64,000 bases of DNA from Agromyces ramosus. Lineage in GTDB: Bacteria > Actinomycetota > Actinomycetes > Actinomycetales > Microbacteriaceae. The stretch's first letter is position 1. The number at the start of each line of letters is the position of its first letter. This document shows positions 60,561 to 64,000 of this stretch, one piece after another. A model generated the notes under the pieces. The model was not told where the DNA came from, searched no databases, and saw only the letters and a list, made by a program, of their open reading frames with translations. The stretch lies in NCBI RefSeq assembly GCF_004216665.1, contig NZ_SGWY01000001.1, positions 1,321,498 to 1,385,497 on the forward strand, given 5' to 3'. Made by a program: the position numbers and the translations under genes.

Positions 60561-63134
60561 ATGAGCGAGACCAGATCCGACGTCGCAGCCCATGACGAGA
60601 GCGCGGACGCGGAGCCGAAGGGGCGCCTGCGCTCGACCGGGGAGTCCGTCGCGGGATTCATCCGTCGCGTGCCCTTCAGCATCGCGCTCGCCCTCGTGCT
60701 GCTCGCCACCGCGATCGCGACCGGCACCGCGGTCGGCACGGCGTCGGAGGCCACGCTGCAGACGTGGGCCGCGGGCGTCATCACGACGTTCGACGAAGGT
60801 CGGTGGTGGACGGTGCTCACGGCCCTGTTCATCCCCGACGACCCGTTCCAGCTGGTGTTCGGCGTGCTCGCGTCGATCCTCCTGCTCGGCGTCGCCGAGC
60901 GGCGGATGGGCACGTGGCGCGCCGTCCTCGCATTCGTGGTCACGGGCGTGATCGGCGTCGCGCTCGGGACCCTGCTGCAGTGGATCGGCTCGCTCGCGGG
61001 CGAGTGGTGGGCCACGGGCACGTCCGCCGACCTCACGCTCGACCCGCTCGCGGGCATCGTGGGCGCCCTCATCACGGCGACCGCGTTCATGGGGGTGCTC
61101 TGGCGCCGACGCATCCGGATCGTGACCCTCGCCTTCATCCTCGTGTTCGTGCTCTACGACGGCGACTCGTCGAACGCCTACCGCCTCATCGCGGCGATCG
61201 CCGGCCTGTTCCTCGGCGCCCTGCTCACGCGCGATCCGTCGACCCTGCGAGCACGCCGGAGCTCGCACGCCGAGACGCGCACGCTCGTCGCGGCCGTCGT
61301 CGCCGTCACGGCGATCGGGCCGATCGTGGCGCTCGTCAACCGCACGGAACTCACGCCGTTCAGCTTCGGCTCGTACCTGTTCGACGACGACCCGGTCGAC
61401 CTCGACACGCTGATCTCGCAGTGCGGTGCGACGGCGGACGCCCTCGGCGAGGACTGCCTGAAGCAGCTCGCGATCATGAGCGCCCAGGGCCCGGGGATGT
61501 TCCTCCTCTCGTTCGTGCCGGTGCTGCTCCTCCTCCTCGCCGCCTGGGGCCTCCGGATCGGACGCCGCTTCGCCCGGTGGCTGGCGGTCGCCGTCAACGT
61601 CGCGATCCTGCTCTTCGCCCGCACGGCCCTCGAGGTCACCGTCACGACCGCCGACGTCGAGGACGGCACGTGGTCGGTCTTCGACATCGGGGAGCTGATC
61701 GTGTGGGCCCTCGCGGTGCTCGCGCTGCCCATCGGCATCATCGTCATGCTCACCGTCACCCGGCGGCATTTCCAGATCCGGTCGCCGCGACCCGCCTTCC
61801 TGCGATTCGTGGGCACCGTCCTCGGCGCGTTCGCGGTGCTCGCCGTCGCCTACTTCGCCATCGGGCTCTCGACCATCGACGAGTACTGGCCCGCTGCCGA
61901 CGCCGGCGACCTGTTCGTCGACACGCTCAAGCGGTTCGTGCCGCCGCACTTCCTCGCGGTCGTCGATCCGATCGTGCTGCCGGGGCACGACCTCACGAGC
62001 GTGGCCTACCAGGTCGTCGGGCCGCTGTTCTGGGCGGTCTTCATCGTGGCCGCCGTGGTGCTGATGCGCCAGGCGAGGTCGGAGATGGGCTTCGCCGACC
62101 GACTTCGGGCCCGGGCGCTCATCCGCCGCCACGGCGGCGGCACGCTGGGATTCATGGGAACCTGGCCTGACAACGCCTACTGGTTCAGCGCGGACCGCGA
62201 CGCGGTCGTGGCCTATCGGGTGGTCAACGGCGTCGCGATCACGATGTCCGATCCGATCTGCCCGCCGGATGCCGCGGGCCGCGTCATCCGCGATTTCGCC
62301 TCGTTCTGCGACGCCAACAGCTGGGTGCCGGTCTTCTACAGCGTGCACCCGCGGTATCTGCCGGTCTTCGACGAACTGGGATGGCAGCACATGTCGGTCG
62401 GCGAGGAGACGCTCGTGCGCACCACCGGCCTCGAGCTCACGGGCAAGCCCTGGCAGAAGGTGCGCCAGGCGCTGAATCGCGGCATCAAGGAGGGCATGAC
62501 CACGGTGTGGACGACCTGGGACGAGCTGCCGCTCGCCACCATCGCCGAGATCAACGCGATCTCCGAGGAGTGGGTCTCCGAGAAGGAGCTGCCCGAGATG
62601 GGGTTCACCCTCGGCGGCATGGCCGAGCTGAAGGACCGCGACGTGCGCCTGATGCTCGCCCTCGGACCCGACGGCCGGGTGCAGGCGGTCACGAGCTGGC
62701 TGCCCGTCTACCGCGACGACGCCGTGGTGGGCTGGACGATCGACTTCATGCGCCGAGCCGACGGCAGCATGAACGGCATCATGGAGTTCCTCATCGCCTC
62801 CGCGGCGCTGCACATGAAGGAGGAGGGCGCGGAGGTGCTGAGCCTGTCCGGCGCACCACTGGCCGCGAAGCCGCTCGCGCCGGGCGAAGAGCCCCCGGAG
62901 CCCACGCCGATGACGCGCCTGCTCGAGTTCCTCGGCAGGACCCTGGAACCGGCCTACGGCTTCTCATCGCTGTTCCGGTTCAAGGCGAAGTTCAACCCCG
63001 ACTACGAGACCATCTCGATGGCCTATCCCGACCCGCTCGCCCTGCCGACGATCGGCGTCGCCATCGGGAGGGCGTACCTTCCCGAGGTATCGGCGAAGGA
63101 GGCGGTCGCCCTCGTGCGCACGCTCACGAAGTAG
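60561..63134 (+). CDS. MprF-like aminoacyl-phosphatidylglycerol synthase
   Basis: 857 aa. Residues 40-520 are a polytopic membrane part whose first block (WWTVLTALFIPDDPFQLVFGVLASILLLGVAERRMGTW) is rhomboid-like. Residues 525-850 are the DUF2156/aminoacyltransferase domain (GGGTLGFMGTWPDNAYWFSADRDAVVAYRV, GKPWQKVRQALNRGIKEG, EEWVSEKELPEMGFTLGG, MEFLIASAALHMKEEGAEVLSLSGAPLA). It moves an amino acid from tRNA to phosphatidylglycerol, lowering surface charge. No lysyl-tRNA synthetase domain, unlike mycobacterial LysX. The amino acid (Lys or Ala) is not known. Confidence 0.85.
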   Translation: MSETRSDVAAHDESADAEPKGRLRSTGESVAGFIRRVPFSIALALVLLATAIATGTAVGTASEATLQTWAAGVITTFDEGRWWTVLTALFIPDDPFQLVFGVLASILLLGVAERRMGTWRAVLAFVVTGVIGVALGTLLQWIGSLAGEWWATGTSADLTLDPLAGIVGALITATAFMGVLWRRRIRIVTLAFILVFVLYDGDSSNAYRLIAAIAGLFLGALLTRDPSTLRARRSSHAETRTLVAAVVAVTAIGPIVALVNRTELTPFSFGSYLFDDDPVDLDTLISQCGATADALGEDCLKQLAIMSAQGPGMFLLSFVPVLLLLLAAWGLRIGRRFARWLAVAVNVAILLFARTALEVTVTTADVEDGTWSVFDIGELIVWALAVLALPIGIIVMLTVTRRHFQIRSPRPAFLRFVGTVLGAFAVLAVAYFAIGLSTIDEYWPAADAGDLFVDTLKRFVPPHFLAVVDPIVLPGHDLTSVAYQVVGPLFWAVFIVAAVVLMRQARSEMGFADRLRARALIRRHGGGTLGFMGTWPDNAYWFSADRDAVVAYRVVNGVAITMSDPICPPDAAGRVIRDFASFCDANSWVPVFYSVHPRYLPVFDELGWQHMSVGEETLVRTTGLELTGKPWQKVRQALNRGIKEGMTTVWTTWDELPLATIAEINAISEEWVSEKELPEMGFTLGGMAELKDRDVRLMLALGPDGRVQAVTSWLPVYRDDAVVGWTIDFMRRADGSMNGIMEFLIASAALHMKEEGAEVLSLSGAPLAAKPLAPGEEPPEPTPMTRLLEFLGRTLEPAYGFSSLFRFKAKFNPDYETISMAYPDPLALPTIGVAIGRAYLPEVSAKEAVALVRTLTK

Positions 63135-63222
63135 GGCGGGCGAGACGGCCAGCACGGCGATTCCCCCTGCGCCTGATCAAATGAAGCGCGTTGAACGATC
63201 GACTTCTGCCGTCGGATGTGAT

Positions 63223-63228
63223 TAGTCT
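63223..63228 (+). promoter_or_regulatory. Candidate -10 box of tatA
   Basis: TAGTCT in an AT-richer stretch about 50 nt before the tatA ATG; no clear -35 at normal spacing. Confidence 0.35.
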
Positions 63229-63278
63229 GTCGAGGGCAAGGGCGCATCGGGCGTCCAGCCCGCACTCACGGAGGACTC

Positions 63279-63509
63279 ATGTTCGCGAACCTCAACGGCT
63301 GGCACGCCGTCATCATCCTCGCCGTCATCCTGCTGCTGTTCGGCGCTCCGAAGATCCCGCAGCTCGCGCGATCCCTCGGCCAGTCCATGAGGATCCTGAA
63401 GTCGGAGGTTCGCGAGGACTCGAATTCCGCCGCGTCCGACGCGCGCGCCGAGCCGGCGCCCGCCGCACCGGCCCCGGTCCACCCGGTCGACGAGCCCGTC
63501 GCCAGGTAG
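63279..63509 (+). CDS. tatA: Twin-arginine translocase subunit TatA
   Basis: 76 aa. One N-terminal helix ([33 protein letters not shown]) with the FG-x-x-K-x-P hinge and an amphipathic helix, then a charged Ala/Pro tail. Forms the Tat pore for folded proteins. GGAGG site before the ATG. The next gene encodes a Tat substrate. Confidence 0.92.
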   Translation: MFANLNGWHAVIILAVILLLFGAPKIPQLARSLGQSMRILKSEVREDSNSAASDARAEPAPAAPAPVHPVDEPVAR

Positions 63510-63598
63510 TTCAATCCCGTCTGATCAGGCAATTCGGCGTGCCCGAGACTTATGACAATGGACCGTCTAAAGATAAGCGTGCCGCTTTCAGCTTTCGC

Positions 63599-63628
63599 TT
63601 GACCAATTCGCAATTTGTGCCGTAGCGT
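63599..63628 (+). promoter_or_regulatory. Candidate promoter of the Tat-substrate gene
   Basis: TTGACC (63599-63604), 18-nt spacer, TAGCGT (63623-63628), in a stretch clearly poorer in GC than the surroundings (about 63536-63620). It leaves a leader of roughly 155 nt with a small palindrome GCGACGC/GCGTCGC near 63730-63745. Confidence 0.45.
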
Positions 63629-63791
63629 TCGAGGAAGCGCGCATGGTGGCCCGGCCTCCAGCGGGCTGGGAGCGCGAAGACCGGTGTGAATCAGGGCCTC
63701 GCGCGCCCGTTCCGGGGCTCGGTTCCGTGGCGACGCAGGCGTCGCTTCGGCTCGGCGTCTCGATACACCCCTCTTCATGCAAAGGAGCATC

Positions 63792-64000
63792 ATGGACGAT
63801 CTGATCGATCGCGACGACAACCCCGAGCTGGGGCGCAGCCTCGGCCTGTCTCGGCGGCAGCTGCTCGCGGCGACGACCGGTGTGGCCGCGGCGGCCGCGC
63901 TCGGCGGTGCGGCGTTCGGCGGTGGCCCGGCGCACGCCGCGGCTCGCGCCGGCGCGGTGAAGGCGGCCGGCAACGGCGTGCTCCTCCCGCCGGGCAAGCG
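63792..64000 (+). CDS. Tat-exported protein (3' truncated by window)
   Basis: 69 codons visible. After a 20-residue acidic start comes a Tat signal: SRRQLLAATTGVAAAAALGGAAFGG, with signal cleavage likely after AHA. The mature start (NGVLLPPGKR) is too short to assign; I would only guess at a periplasmic enzyme such as a sugar-phosphate isomerase-like protein. AAAGGAG lies 4 nt before the ATG. Confidence 0.75.
   Translation, partial: MDDLIDRDDNPELGRSLGLSRRQLLAATTGVAAAAALGGAAFGGGPAHAAARAGAVKAAGNGVLLPPGK

Noticed and set aside
63640..63720. Cobalamin-riboswitch-like words (GAAGACCGG, CGGTGTGAATC)
   Set aside because: The core elements are in the wrong order and the conserved CCGC-ACTGT part and pairings are missing; chance similarity.
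1..64000. tRNA, rRNA or insertion-sequence genes
   Set aside because: I found no TPsiC-loop-like GTTCGA/C cloverleaf context, no rRNA stretch and no transposase motif on either strand by eye; a covariance-model scan would settle it.

Overview
The window is a high-GC actinobacterial chromosome segment, most likely from the family Microbacteriaceae (Agromyces-like). The basis is the GC-rich coding bias, a complete coproporphyrin-dependent haem pathway, many leaderless genes with TANNNT boxes 6-7 nt before the start codon, and a very frequent GGATGCC/GGCATCC word. I see no tRNA, rRNA, IS element, prophage or CRISPR array.

Layout. Positions 1-7073 hold the most unusual locus: four tandem paralogues (the first cut by the window edge) joining a cytoplasmic CHAT (caspase-like) protease, one membrane helix and an outward-facing C-terminal domain that reads as a LecA/PA-IL-like beta-sandwich lectin. 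A small Trypco1/CU044_2847-type protein sits between the second and third. Positions 7200-10951 hold a NYN-LOTUS RNA-binding protein and a FadR-type regulator with two perfect operators ahead of an L-lactate dehydrogenase. Positions 10941-18160 hold small membrane proteins, a TPR-LuxR regulator, an RraA-like protein, hypotheticals, TetR and ROK regulators. Positions 18204-25942 hold a polyprenol-phosphate mannosyltransferase, a probable cationic homopoly-amino-acid cluster (PPTase, M1 peptidase and a 1314-aa Pls-like synthetase) and a histone-H1-like protein. Positions 26140-30185 hold a decayed methylcitrate locus (intact prpD, an SDR, a truncated prpB) and an acyl-CoA hydrolase. Positions 30244-41669 are housekeeping and transport genes (VOC, LysE, PEBP, TrhO, a serine hydrolase lipoprotein, an LssY pair, a PLP enzyme, a PEP-mutase family enzyme, an ABC exporter, an AlkZ-like protein).

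Positions 41779-56848 carry every enzyme from glutamyl-tRNA to haem b by the coproporphyrin route: hemL, hemB, hemD, hemC, hemH, hemQ, hemG and hemE on the minus strand, and hemA divergently on the plus strand. The genes are tightly coupled by 1-4 nt overlaps and are interrupted by a methyltransferase, a GntR regulator and an envelope trio (DUF3618, holin-like, YtxH-like). Positions 56845-64000 hold a GNAT, glyS, an esterase next to an MprF-like aminoacyl-phosphatidylglycerol synthase, a TatA and the start of a Tat-exported protein.

Non-coding structure not explained by genes: a roughly 50-bp palindrome present twice and each time placed on the stop codon of the upstream gene; two long imperfect hairpins in the hemD-hemB spacer; a multi-hairpin leader before 54641; and three micro-ORFs translationally coupled to the gene that follows.
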